A stretch of DNA of 64,000 nucleotides from Serilophus lunatus (taxonomy: Eukaryota; Chordata; Aves; Passeriformes; Eurylaimidae), in the NCBI GenBank assembly GCA_013399895.1, contig VXBA01003505.1, forward strand, positions 142,257 to 206,256. Direction: 5' to 3'. Positions 34,561 through 45,602 of this stretch are shown piece after piece; the stretch's first letter is position 1, and each line of letters starts with the position of its first letter. Made by a program: the position numbers and the translations under genes. Under the pieces are notes generated by a model. That model was not told the origin of the DNA and searched no databases. It saw only the letters and a program-made list of their open reading frames with translations.

Positions 34561-37500
34561 CTAAACAGAGACAGTGTTGCTGGCAGAAAGAGCAGGGACA
34601 GTTTCCCCCTTCTATGAGTGATGTGCAGGTGGTTCCAAACTTGGTAGCAAAACTTCCCGGTGTGGGAGAGGTGGTCTGGCAATCGGCCTGGTTTTCTCCT
34701 TCCTATATCTCCTCCTGCCAACAAATTGTCACTGCTACTCTGTCTTGGTCACAGCAGCTGCCTGTGCCCACTTTTCAATTCCTGCTTTTCCCAGAATCTT
34801 TTCCCCTTGTTGATACTGGTTAGAAAAGCATCCCTGGTGCCAGTAAGGCAGCTACTGCTCAGCTGGATAGGGAACAACGAGGAGGAAAGGATCCTTGACA
34901 GCCAGAGGCTGCCTATGATGGAATAATATCTGGGGGAAGAGGTTGTGTTGATATGAACAGGACATGTTGCTCCTGTTTTATCCCTCCAAACAGGGATCTG
35001 CTCCCTGCAGAATTCTGTTTTGTCCCCACCATCCCCAATTCTTGCCTTATTGTACACGTTGAACCATTCAGGGTGATGATCCAGTTTTTCTGCCTGTAGA
35101 GCCACTCTGGTCATGAAGCCAAAGGCCTGTGGAGTGAGAAGAAAGTTGAACTACTGAACTACTTACCCTACAGTGATATATTGGTTTTCACCTCGTTACT
35201 GTAATTTTATGCCACCTGTTTGTAGATAACCCAACTAAATGCACGGCTTGGGATGTTCTCTGTCTTTGTTGGAATTTTCTATGGGGTTTCCTCTTTTTGA
35301 GGAATTTTTCCCAGACAAACTGTGAGCTGAGTTGACCGCTTTGGTGTTTTGGGCAGGTTACCTTGCTCAGCCATCCCATTTCAGGAGATACACAGAGGTT
35401 TCTGTGGCTGAGCCTTGCAGAGGGGGCTCCCTGCTCTGCAAACCAGGACTCCCAGTTTGTGAAACTGTCCCGCTCGTACCCGGTTGAAGTCCTTGAAGTG
35501 GAACTCCTTGAAGATGGCGTCCCTGCCTTCCACCTCGTTCCACCCCACGGCTCGCAGGTTTGGCAGCAGCTGCTCCCTCTCCTCCGTGCTCAGCCTGTGG
35601 GCTTTTCCTGCCTGACACCACGGGAAGGAAAGGGAAGAGGAGCAGGTGAGTGTGGCACAGGTAGGATGAAGCAGATGCTCAGAGCAGCGAGGCATCCTGT
35701 GGAGTTGTGGGAACATGGAGGCAGCTGCAAGGGTGGCTGGGAGGGTTGGAATATCCATGTTACCTTCAGCTCCCTGCCAGGGATACATCCTGCATGTATC
35801 CAAGGCCCAGCTGATCCCTTCTGTCCTCTCAGCTGCAACACCTCCCCACTGTGCTTGTATATCCTCCTTGTAACCTGAGGTACTAAGAAATGATACCTGT
35901 GTGAGGTTGAGCTCCAAAATACATTACACTAAAATTTTTTTGGAAGAAAAAAAAAAGCCCAAAACTGAGAGTGGTGTTTTCTAGGTGTGAGATTTGTTTT
36001 AGGGCTCCTAAAGCAGGAGGGCTTATTTCTTTATTTACTGGACTCAGGCTTTAGAGGAGGAAGAAGTGATGTAAATCAGAGATGAGTCACACTGAACTGC
36101 AGTTCAGTTCCTTTTCCATCTCCCTTCTATTACAATGGAGTTTGAGGCTGTTTCTGTCTGTGATGAACAAAGGGCAGAAGGGAGGGATTGTGATTGAGCT
36201 TTGTCTTAGACAGAGCTGCTGTTACTTGGTTTGTAAGGAGGGGAAGCAGCAGTTCTTGGCTTTGGGGAGTGAGTGATCATAGACAAACGTAAAACTAAAA
36301 TGAAGCTTTTGGGGATGGGGATTACCCGAGCCAGTGTCCATTCTGGCTCTGGAGAAGGCAGAAGTCAGTGTAGAGGGGTACTGCTCTCTCTGAAAGGCTA
36401 TGGCCTGGCAATTAACATGCTTTCACAAAATATTCTGAATTTGAAGAGACCCACAAGGATCATCAAGGTCCCACTCCTGGCCCTGCACAGGACAGAGCCA
36501 AGAATCCCACCACGTGCCTGAGGGTGTTATCCAAACCTCCTTAAATTCTGGCAGCCTTGGCTGATCTGATCTTTCTCCTTGTTGATGACAAAGATCAATA
36601 TCTCTTTGCAAATTCTTTTCTTTTTTGTGCTGTAGGCAAAGTGTGGCAAGTTAAATACGAGTCCGAACAAATCCAGCCCACTGTTTTTTAGGGGTGTTTG
36701 GTCAGCAACCCCTTGAGACGCTTTGCTTGGGTATCAGTGTTTAGAATTACCACCTTAAACAAGTGGGCAACTAAGGAAAACATCCTTTCCTACAGCTTAC
36801 CTGCTCAGGGGCTGTACAGAAACAAAGAGGCAGCTGTGAAGCTGATGTTTTTGTGGGTGGCTCTTGCAGGTTTTGGGGAAGATTGGAAAGCCCTATTCCT
36901 GTGGCTGTGTAGGTGCCTACCTGCCTGTGTATCCATGACCCCTAGGCTTGGAGAAAGGTGCCAACTGCATGGAACGGAGAGTGCCAAGGTGTGCCCTGAC
37001 CCTTAGTGTGGGGTGCTGGGGGTGGGATGGTTCCTTTCCCCCTGGCAAGAATTTTTGGGGAAAGTCTTCCTTGTCTGTGCATGTTGGCCGGCCCCCTGCC
37101 AGCCCTGGCTCTCTCACCCCCTTCCCCGCCCCCCAAATGTCAACCCTGTCCTTTCCCGAGCTCTGGGCTTGGAGGGAAGGTGGTGAGTAAACATGATTTA
37201 GCACAATAAACCCGGAGCCGTTGCCCTTCCCTGCTGATGGTGCGATAAGCCCGGCTCAGGGAGCTTAGCAACAGGCTGAGGTGGGAACAAGGGATGGCTC
37301 TGCACGGGGTGCTGGCAGGGGGGCACCCGTGGGGGCTGCCCTGGGGGGGTTCTGATGGACACGAGGAAGGGGCTGTGCCAGGATTTGGGACCAGGGGCTG
37401 AAACCTGCTCGTGCATCGGTGCTAAAGAGGGAAAAGGCTGTGCAGAGCTGGAGTTGTTGCTTGCAGCAGAGGGGTTTGGGAGCAGGGGGCTGGACTGCCA

Positions 37501-38663
37501 CCCAGCCTCCCCTGGGCAGAGCAAGAAACCAGGCTGCTTGGGAGGGATGCGGTTTAATTGTTCTCTGACCCCCTTTCTTTGTGGTGATTACTGGGAGGAT
37601 GGGCCCCGGGGCTTTTCCCAAGCCCAGCTCCTCTGCCAGAGCCTGGCACCAGTGGGAGGCATGGCCAGGCAGAGGTTTGGCTCACAGACCACTGTGTCTG
37701 GTGATGGCAAACCCTCCGTCTGGTGCATCCCACCCCCTGTGTCCTCCATCCTGCTCCCTCCTTCTCCACCCCAGTACTTTGCCCAGTCTGCTGGTTTTGT
37801 CAATAGGCATGTTAATGCTTTCATGTGCAGTTACTCCTTTAAAACACACTCTTCTCATTAGGAAGATTAAATTATTTTGTTTTCTTCTGCTGGCTCTCGA
37901 CTGCCAAGGAGTTGGGATTTTTTTTCTTTTTTGCCAGCAGGAAGACGCTTTGTGCAGCTGAGGGAAAGGGACCAGCATGGGAAACTGGGAGAGCGTTGAG
38001 CTGTCTGGAGATGAAACAATCCTTTCTAACTAAAATCTTCCCTTTTATAGAACCACAGGCTGGTTTGGGTTGGAAGGGACCTTAAAGCTCATCTTGTTTC
38101 AGCCCCCTCCCCTACCATGGGAGGGACACATCTTCCACTATCCCAGGCTGCTCCAACCTGGCCTTGGCCATTTTCAGGGATGGGGCAGCCACAGCTTCTC
38201 TGGGCACCCTGTGCCAGGCCCTCACCACTCTCACAGGGCAGAATTATTTCCTAATACAAGGGTTGACTTTACCTTCACCTGGAGAAGGTAAAGGCACGGC
38301 CCTGTGATGATGGATGTCACAAGGCCCACGGTCTTTTGCTGCCGTGCAAAAGCTGATTTCCAGCTGGCCCGGGTGTGTTGCCCGGGCTGTGCAAGACGGA
38401 GCACACACGACGGTCGTTCTTGCCCTGCAGAACTGGAGAGGGGTCGTTGCTGAGGGTCCCTTCCCCTCCCCCCCTCGCTGAGCGCTGCTTTCGGAAATTC
38501 AGCAGCAGCCGGCGGAGCTCCCGCGTTACTGATTAACCGCAGCGCTCTGCTCCTTTCTCCCTTTCCTCCTGCCTCTCCTCGGGGTCCGGAGCTGCCGCCG
38601 AAACCTTCCTGCCTTGGAGAAGGCACAAGAAACAGCCGGCTGTTCGCAGCAGGGACTTACCAT
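34462..38663 (-). CDS. PCBD1: pterin-4a-carbinolamine dehydratase / DCoH, 4 exons
   Basis: Small bifunctional protein. In the cytosol it dehydrates 4a-hydroxytetrahydrobiopterin during recycling of the cofactor of aromatic amino-acid hydroxylases; in the nucleus it stabilises HNF1 homodimers. On the minus strand the segments 38661-38663, 35480-35611, 35046-35126 and 34462-34560 join to 315 nt, 104 residues plus stop, the same length as human PCBD1. Recognisable blocks are AGKAHRLSTEEREQLL, VGWNEVEGRDAIFKEF, KLDHHPEWFNVYNK and STHECGGLSERDINLASFI. The catalytic His61, His62, His79 and Asp88 (numbered without Met) are all present. All junctions are in phase 0. Intron 3 uses a GC donor. The gene faces SGPL1 tail to tail and starts in a CpG island. 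Identification is essentially certain. Confidence 0.98.
34561..35045 (-). other. PCBD1 intron 3 (GC-AG)
   Basis: On the minus strand the intron begins GCAAGA after AATAAG and ends TTTAG. Keeping the conserved Lys-Val-His-Ile junction requires the GC donor. No repeat recognised inside. Confidence 0.85.
35046..35126 (-). CDS. PCBD1: PCBD1 exon 3 (residues 46-72)
   Basis: Acceptor CTCCACAG; 81 nt, phase 0. It encodes AFGFMTRVALQAEKLDHHPE and WFNVYNK, with the catalytic His pair followed by Pro. The exon ends AATAAG and the intron begins GCAAGA, a non-canonical GC donor. Confidence 0.97.
35127..35479 (-). other. PCBD1 intron 2
   Basis: Short GT-AG intron (donor GTACGA, acceptor CTCCACAG), nothing else recognised. 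Confidence 0.9.
35480..35611 (-). CDS. PCBD1: PCBD1 exon 2 (residues 2-45)
   Basis: Acceptor GGTGTCAG and donor GTACGA on the minus strand; 132 nt, phase 0. It encodes AGKAHRLSTEEREQLLPNL through FHFKDFNR, the first helix and the first beta strands. Confidence 0.98.
36425..36572 (-). mobile_element. CR1 LINE tail, second subfamily, PCBD1 intron 1
   Basis: Reverse-oriented landmarks AATATTCTGAATTTGAAGAG, GACCCACAAGGATCATCAAG, CTCCTGGCCCTGCACAGGAC and TGAGGGTGTTATCCAAACC. The 'single-G' wording differs from the other copies and matches the copy at 54795-55033. Confidence 0.85.
38048..38260 (-). mobile_element. CR1 LINE 3' end, PCBD1 intron 1
   Basis: Starts with an ATAGAACCACAGGCTGGTTT tail in reverse, then CCACTATCCCAGGCTGCTCC, GGGGCAGCCACAGCTTCTC and GCACCCTGTGCCAGGCCC. 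It is sense with respect to PCBD1 and ends about 265 bp before the HNF1-type site. Confidence 0.95.
38525..38537. promoter_or_regulatory. HNF1-type palindromic site in PCBD1 intron 1
   Basis: The 13-mer GTTACTGATTAAC differs from the HNF1 consensus GTTAATNATTAAC at one position. It lies about 125 bp inside intron 1 in an otherwise GC-rich island. PCBD1 protein is the dimerisation cofactor of HNF1, so autoregulation is a reasonable inference, not a demonstration. Confidence 0.5.
38661..38663 (-). CDS. PCBD1: PCBD1 exon 1 coding part (start codon only)
   Basis: On the minus strand GCGGGCC precedes ATG and the donor GTAAGT follows at once, so exon 1 codes only Met1. Splicing to GCAGGAAAAGCC restores MAGKAHRL, the known vertebrate N terminus. 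Confidence 0.92.
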
Positions 38664-39070
38664 GGCCCGCGGGTGTCCGTGCCCTGGGTGCCCGGGGGAT
38701 GCTCGGCGCGCGGAGCCCGCGGGAGCCGCGGCGTGTCCGGGCTGCCGGGAGGCGGAGCGAGGGCAGCGGGTCCACCCCCGGCCGCAGAGCCCTCCCAGGG
38801 CTGGCCACCCTCCTGCGGGGCTCGGGGGGGCCCGAACAGCGGCTCTCGGAGGCCCTGCCCGCCCAAGCGATGCTGCTTTCCCCGCACACACCCCGGACCT
38901 GCAGGGTCACCTCTTTAACCTGTTGCACAAGGAAAAGGCGGCGGGGGATGGAGCGGGGCAGTCGCAGGCGCTGCCGCCGGCGGCCGTTGCTGGCACCACG
39001 TGTGATGAGCGTCCTGGCTGAGCGGATCCATGTGCTTCGCGGCCCTCTGAGCTCCGGGCGTTGCTAAGCG

Positions 39071-40960
39071 CAGCTAGCAAATCACTAATGCATTGCCCGG
39101 GACTTGCCATGGAAATGGGGGATGTGTGCAGCACAGCCCTCCTGAGCGTTTCCGAGGGGTTTTCTCCCGCTGCCTGCAGGATGCTGTGTGCTGCTCCCTG
39201 GCATTTTCGCTCTCCAGGCTGGCCGGGTTTGTGCCCATCGTCTGCTAAACCCCCTGCACGTGGTGGGCAATTTTCCAGTGCTGGCGACAATTTTTGACTG
39301 TGCTGATGTACGTGGCAGACAGGAATTCAGCCCTCTGCTATGTCCTCATGGCTTTCTTCACCCTTGAAGCTGCTGGTTCCAGATTTTTTTTAGTGTAGTG
39401 TGACATACATCCCTTGTATATGTTCTTGTGCACGTTTTGTTCTCTACTGTAAGGGTTTGTGGGTACCATAGAGATGATTTGTTTCTCCAGCAGGCAAGTC
39501 AGAGAGAAGCAAATTCTTCCTTTTATTTCCCTCCCCTTCCCTCCTCCTCCTCCCCCCCAATATGTTTGCTTGCCAGGGTAATGAAAAGGAAAAAATGAGC
39601 ATCTTTTGTGTCCTAGGAGATCCTAAGTGTCTGTCCAGAGAGAAAGGACTTGCAGAGCAACGCAGCACCTGAGAAGAAAATAATTGTGTGAGGATGTGAA
39701 GCTGGAAGCTCTGCTATGGATGAAAGGAGGTGGTGTGCTGTACAGTCTCCAGCAATGAAATCAGGAGGTGGGATTGTTTGTAAGGTTGGGAAAGGCCAGC
39801 AGAATATTCCCTTAGCATAAACTGGAATTGCAGGACTGGCAGTTTCATCAGCACAGCCCAGCAGAAGTGACCCTGCAAATAATAATAATATCAGCAGGTG
39901 ACCTGTCAGGGCCTTGAGTGCACCTGGACTGGGTGACAGTGCCTCTGTTGGCCTCCCTATTGATTTGGAGATGGAAAAGAAGCAAATCTCCTGGATCTCA
40001 TGTTACCCCCTTGAGTTTTGCTCCAGCCCGGCTGGGAGCTGATCCTCTTTCCTTGGCAATATGTGTGCTGCCAGTCCAGAGCAACTGACACCAGGTGGGA
40101 AGCACCAGGAGAAAAGGGATTACTTAAACTGTGTCTGCATATGGCTCAGTTCCTCTGTAATGGCTTTTTCTGTCCTGGGTGATAAATCCAGCCTTAACTG
40201 CCAACCTTTCATGGGAAAGATCTCTCACAGAGGGATGGGCTTGTCCAAAAATTGTCACCAAGGCAGTTGTGGAATTGTGTCTGGGGGATTCCTTCAGCTG
40301 ACTCCAAATCCTGAACTTGCAGCATGAAACTCCCCCTCTGCACAGCTTCAATGTCTCTTTTTGAGGTGGGACCCTTTAGATTTGCTTTTAATGATTAATT
40401 GAGGGATGTTGGGCAAGGTGTTTGCTCAGAGCTGTTTGTACCCCATGTCTGTTTACTGGAAGGTTTTTGCACTTTTTGTCTAGTTTAGAGCAGTGCCGCC
40501 TTTGGTGAGGTCAGTGGCAGCTAAACCCACACGTGTACATTGCTGCAGTCACATGCCCGGGGTGATTTTGCATATTTGGAGTGAACTTTACAAGTAACAG
40601 TAGGTGAGTGATACTATTTTGTCAAAAAAGTTTTTAACAAAATATATCCAACCCTGAAAGCTGCTTTGGTTGGGAGCATGTTCTGTTTAGCATCTCAAAA
40701 TTTGCTTTTTGCATACCCCTCCCTTCTCGTTTCATGCTCCCTGAAATGTTTTCATGATCCAACAGAGCAATGAGCATTGTTTTGGGTAGGTTTCGATTGA
40801 TTTGTTTTCCTCTGTGTGGTTTGATTTATTTTATTTTTTTTCCCCTCCCCTTCCCCATAGTCTGGGCTGGCTCCTGTCTTAAAAGTGTTAAGAATGTGCT
40901 CAGTCATGTTCCTGCAGGTCTGCTTTTCCAGGCATCCCTTGGGACCCAGCTCTCTTGGAA
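39071..40960. other. intergenic upstream of PCBD1
   Basis: No exon recognised. Composition falls from CpG island to ordinary. A short ATA/AAT run occurs near 39877-39890. Confidence 0.5.
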
Positions 40961-41063
40961 CCCCTTTAGGCACTGGAAGTGGCTGTCAGGTCTCCCTGGA
41001 ATCTTCTCTAGGCTGAACAATCCCAGCTCTCCCAGCCTGTCTTTGTAGGAGAGGAGCAAGCCA
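40961..41063 (-). mobile_element. CR1 LINE fragment, left arm of inverted pair
   Basis: Reverse-oriented CR1: CCCCTTTAGGCACTGGAAG, CAGGTCTCCCTGGAATCTTC, GGCTGAACAATCCCAGCTC, CCCAGCCTGTCTTTGTAGG. It stops abruptly where a forward CR1 begins. Confidence 0.85.
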
Positions 41064-41103
41064 GAACAGGGAGACCTTACAGCCCCTTCCAGTGCCTCAA
41101 GGG
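40962..41103. repeat. CR1-derived inverted repeat (hairpin-capable)
   Basis: Bases 40962-40999 and 41067-41103 are imperfect reverse complements (a few mismatches over about 37 bp), separated by a loop of about 67 bp. Confidence 0.8.
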
Positions 41104-41390
41104 GCTCCAAGGAGGGGCTTTGGACAAGGGCCTGAAGTGACTGAACATGGGGGAATGGCTTCGATCTGTCAAGGGGCAGGGTTTGGGACATTGGGAAGAC
41201 ATTGTTCCCTGGGAGGGTGGGCAGGCCCTGGCACAGGGTGCCCAGAGAAGCTGTGGCTGCCCCATCCCTGGGAGTGTCCAAGGCCAAGGTGGATTGGGCT
41301 TGGAACAACCTGGGAGAGTGGAAGGTGTCCATGACAAGGGGGTAGAACAAGCTGACTGCTAATGTCCCTTCCAATCCAAACAATTTTAGA
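41064..41390 (+). mobile_element. CR1 LINE 3' end, right arm of inverted pair
   Basis: Forward CR1 from AGGGAGACCTTACAGCCCC through GGGGGAATGGCTTCGATCTG, GTGCCCAGAGAAGCTGTGG and TCCCTTCCAATCCAAACAAT. Its first part is complementary to the left arm. Confidence 0.93.
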
Positions 41391-43344
41391 TCAGAGAAGG
41401 CCTTTAGAAAACCCTGGGTGCACTGTTAGTTTGCTTCACCTTTAGCTCATGCTCTTGTCTATTCCTCAGCTCTGGCACCGTCTGCCATTCCCTCTTCCCA
41501 CTGTCTGGGAGGGAGGAAGGTTTGATACGACTGACTTCTTTTTCCTGAATGAGGAGACCCAGGGCAGGAGGACACTTTGTCACCTACGAGTTGGGGGAAC
41601 AGGTTTTTGCCTGGTGGGTGCTGAACTCTCCGTGCATTTATGGCTTTGAAGTTGCTCCTGTGATGAAACTGAAATTCATGTGTGTGAGCAAGAAGGGAAC
41701 ATCTGCTTATTCAGCAGGGAAACAATTAACCAGCTGCAGTGCCTCAGGAATTCACTGCGAGTACATTTTCAGAGTCTGCATCCCATGCTAATGGCAGAAG
41801 AAAAAGCATCTTGGGACTGGATCCCCATCCCCTGGAGAACCTCGGCCCCCAAAGGGTGTTTTAAGCCAGGGTGGGCCAAATTTTCTCATCATCTGGTGTC
41901 TGAAGCATTGCTCTAGTGGCACAAAAGATTTAATTAAAGAGTTTGTTTAGCGCTGGAGGGGATTTATGGCAGTTGTGACAAGTCTAAGTTGACAAAAGGG
42001 CCCAATAAACAGAGATGAATCGTTAATTATTCCTGTGTGAGATCTCCTCTTGTAGCAGCGTTTTATCAAAGTCAGTGAGGGCCTCAGAGCAGTGAACAAA
42101 ATAAATTGGAGGCTGGTAGAATCTGAGGCTTTGGTCTGCTCACAGGATGCTTTAGATAAAGGTCCTTTGTGTCAAGCGGAGGGCAGGTCCCCTGGAGAAG
42201 GCTAAGGTGAAAAAAATGGCAATAAAATGGCATAACCACTTCTAATGTGTAGGAAACATGAATCCCAAAGTGGGAGGCCACTGCTTGCAAGGAATGTCAC
42301 GGCATGGGGGAGTGGGAAATGCTGCATTGTAGGGAGGTTTCTCAGAGGATGATGCAAACCTGAGTCCAAAGTGCCTGTGAGCACTTTGCCATGGCTCCTT
42401 TCTCCTGTGTCAGGCTGGTGCTGGAAGAGACAGCCCATTCCCACCCGATTCTTGGAGAAACCTGGCATGATTTGCATGTGAAAACTCCAAGCTGGGCCAG
42501 AATAACCCTGTTTTGACTCTGTGTTTGCCCTTGAAGCCGAGGGGTAGGACAAAAACAAGGGCCCTGGGTCCTGGCAGCTGTTGCCCCTCCTGTGTTCCAG
42601 GTCTTGTTCTCCAGCTCTCAGGAGTTTGCTCCATGGTCCGTAGCAGACAGCGGTGAGATCATGGAGTTTGTGGCCTTGCCAAGGTCACTCGGTTCCCCGC
42701 AACAGGATGCATTTGCCCTGGGGGAAGGTAATCCATCAAAAGTCCCTTCTCCCCACCCCCTGTTTTGGCTGGCCTGCTGATGGATTAGTCCCGCAGCTCG
42801 GCTTCCCTGGGCACAGCTGGAGCCCAGTCTAAGGGAAGCTTCTTGTGTTCAGCTTGTTTCCTTTTCTTTGCTAAACAGGTCGGATTTTCTGGCAAATTTG
42901 CAGGGGTTGCACAGGGTGAGTATCTTGACAGATCTGGAAACCTTTTTCCCATGTTAAAGAGGGAGTTTTGTCCCTTGTTTATGCAGGGAGAGCTGGGAGC
43001 TGCATGTTAAGCGGCTGCTGTACAGCCACGTCTTGTCACTAGGGGTCAGGAAAATGCTGGAAAACGGGGAGATGTCCCTGAAACCGCAGTGGCTGGCAGG
43101 AGGGCACGGGGTGAGGGCTCTCAGAACCCCATCTGATCCCAAAAAATCACGAGTGGATGCTGACATCGTCAGCTCTGCAGGAGCGTGGCTGTGCTCAGCG
43201 AAGCAGCTTCTCGGATGGACCTTCTTATCAAAGTGTTTTCCATGAGAAGCACTTCCAGATCCTTTGGTGTGCTCCAAAGCATCCCACAGCTGGGACATGC
43301 TTGGCTGGAGAGACAACCTCCACGCAGACTGCTGGAGATCATGG
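41391..43344. other. intergenic, no gene seen
   Basis: No exon, RNA gene or repeat with clear landmarks recognised. Confidence 0.5.
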
Positions 43345-43590
43345 ACCACGTAAGGGATGTTAAAGCCCATCTCATTCTGCTCCTGCCCTGGGCAGGGACA
43401 CCTCCTACTATCCCAGATTGTTCCAACCTGGCCTTGGACACTCCCAGGGATGGGGCAGCCACAGCTTCTCTGGGCACCCTGTGCCAGGGCCTGCCCACCC
43501 TTACAAGGAAGAATTTTTTCCTAATGTCTCATCAATATCTCTCCACTTTTAGTTTGAACCATTCCCCCTTGTTCTATTGCAACAGCTCAA
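43345..43590 (-). mobile_element. CR1 LINE 3' end
   Basis: Reverse-oriented: CCTGCCCTGGGCAGGGACAC, CTACTATCCCAGATTGTTCC, GGGGCAGCCACAGCTTCTC, AAGAATTTTTTCCTAATGTC, CATTCCCCCTTGTTCTATTG. The terminal tail is eroded. Confidence 0.93.
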
Positions 43591-45354
43591 AATCTCATTT
43601 CCCACGTCATTGGGCTACCACTGGGGTTTTCAGGTGCTGGAAGTCCTTGGATTTTATTCCCATCTTTCCAATTGCAGCAAAGCACTTAGGCTGCCCCGGG
43701 GTGAGGACGGGAGAGGGGCTCTGGGTGGGGAAAAGGCAAGTTCTGTATGTACAGATCATTCCATGGAATAGGATTAGAGAAGACAGGGAAAATTTTGGGC
43801 ATACAAGCCCCTCTGATCAGAATTAGAAACGTCCTCAAAGCCAAATGAGTTGAGAACAGCTGGTTGGAGATGAGTGAGGTATTTAACACGTGTGGATGCT
43901 TTAGAACGTGTGACTGTAACGCACAGGAGATGGTGAGAGGTGAGTGGAGAAGAAATACAAGGCAGTAATTTCCTTGGAGACAGAGGCAGGTTGTGGGCCA
44001 TGGCAGATGACGGGGTGCAAGAGGGGACAGTGGCCAACTCCAGGAGCTTTGCTCTGTGGAAGAGTTGTGAATTTTATTTCTTAGCTCTGCTTTTGGGAGG
44101 TGTTTCATAGCAGTATTTTTTCTTCTCTGATCAGGGCTGAGAGGGCAAAGGGAGTGATAAATTTGGGGAGGGATAAATGGTCCCACTCTGGCTGCTGTGT
44201 GTGCTTATGTCTCAGATTGTCTGTGGAAGTGTTTGCATGCTCAGCTCCATCTCCATCCTTCCCAGAAGGACGAGGTGAGCTGGGGGAAGTGTGGAAGCAC
44301 ACTGGAAGCATGGGATTGTGCCCAGGCATGGAATATGGTATACAGGGAGTTGCTGGGGTTACACTGGCAAGTTTTGCATCTTCCTTAGTGCAGAACCTGA
44401 TATCAGAAACTCATGATATTCCTGTCAGGTGCAGCACTGATTTTTTTTTTTTCCTTGTTAGCATTAAGCATTCTCTTTTGATGAGGTTACTCTTTTATTT
44501 ACATTACCACCTCTACTTCTCCCCAGCCTAATGAGTTTGTGCTGCTTCTTACAAAGTGAGTTCATCTGCTTTGCTTGTTCTTGCTGTTAGTGGAAAGGAC
44601 CACTGGCCCATGCTGTCTGCACTGTTTATTTGAAGCACGATCAAAATAATTGGGAAAATTGTGTACGTGGCAATCTTAAGAACCCAAAATGCCACTGTGC
44701 TTCTCTCGTTGGGGGTAGCAAATTAGGTAACATAGCAGCTCTCTTCAGAGCCTGGGGATAAAGAATTCCTGTGGCAGGCACAGCAAGGAGGGGAGAGATG
44801 AAATACTACAAGCTGTCATCAATTCACAGCCGGGGCTGGGAAGTTTGTGGATGTGCTAAAGCAAAAGGGGGCTGTGTGTGATTCCAGCTCCCTCTGATGA
44901 CAGCTGTGTCTTGCTTGGAAGGGCTTTGGGCTCTAAAGGAGGGAGCGGTGACTTGTGGTGGTTGGCCTCAGCTCCTGGAGCTCTGCTGACATCACTCTGA
45001 GGAGCTGTTGGAGGTTATCTCAGCAGTACCTTGAACTGGTCCTGGAAACTGCTCCTCAGCGTAGGCTGACCTTGCAAAGCCAAAGTATTGGAGCTGGGAG
45101 AAGGAAGGAGAAAGGGAAGCGGTTGTTTCTGACCTCAAGTGGAAAGTCATTGATGCTGTGAGCTCCTGGGGGACATTGCTTGGTGGCACCAGCTGTCCTG
45201 TTATTACCTCAGAGCCAGTGTCCTGGGGCAGGAGAGCTGTCACTGGGTGATGCTGCCTGCTTGAGGCACCATGAAGAGTGAAGATGTTGGTGATGGCATT
45301 GCAGTGCTGGGAGGAAGGAGTCTTCTGGGAAAGGGACCTGAGTGTTTTCTGCAA
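43591..45354. other. intergenic, no gene seen
   Basis: No exon recognised. T-rich run at about 44441-44452. Confidence 0.5.
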
Positions 45355-45602
45355 GAGAGTAGATTTAGGTTGGATATTAGAAAAAGGTGTAGATGGGACA
45401 TGGGGGAGAAATTCTTCCCTGTGAGGGTGGTGAGGCCCTGGCACAGGTTGTGCACTCCCCATCCCTGGAAGTGTTCAAGGTCAGGTAGGATGGGCCTTGA
45501 TGCAATCTGGGATGGTGGAAGGTGTCCCTGCCCATGGCAGGGGATTGGAACTTGATGATCTTTAAGGTCCCTTTCATCCCAAACCAGTCTAGGATTCTGT
45601 TC
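45355..45602 (+). mobile_element. CR1 LINE 3' end
   Basis: Forward: AGTAGATTTAGGTTGGATAT, AAATTCTTCCCTGTGAGGGT, GGTGTCCCTGCCCATGGCAG, GATGATCTTTAAGGTCCC, ending CTAGGATTCTGTTC. A short internal part around the 'cagagaagctgtgg' landmark is missing. Confidence 0.93.

Larger units (their letters stand above)
35612..38660 (-). other. PCBD1 intron 1
   Basis: GT-AG intron (GTAAGT to GTCAG). It contains two CR1 copies, a GC-rich stretch at about 37000-37550, and the HNF1-type site near its 5' end. Confidence 0.9.
38400..39070 (-). promoter_or_regulatory. PCBD1: PCBD1 CpG island promoter
   Basis: Dense CpG and G+C on both sides of the PCBD1 start codon, dropping to background AT-richness beyond about 39.1 kb. 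The part above 38663 must contain the 5' UTR and core promoter. No TATA box was noticed. Whether it also fires on the opposite strand cannot be told. Confidence 0.75.

Noticed and set aside
35363..35878. 171-codon forward open frame
   Set aside because: Antisense shadow of PCBD1 exon 2.
35381..35917. 178-codon minus-strand open frame
   Set aside because: Only the part at 35480-35611 is real (PCBD1 exon 2); the ends are intron read-through.
38614..39021. Forward open frames across the PCBD1 CpG island
   Set aside because: Random GC-rich frames opposite the PCBD1 5' end with no recognisable domain.
43185..43826. 213-codon forward open frame
   Set aside because: Runs through a reverse-oriented CR1 tail (PWAGTPPTIPDCSNLALDTP is the antisense CR1 reading); no protein family.
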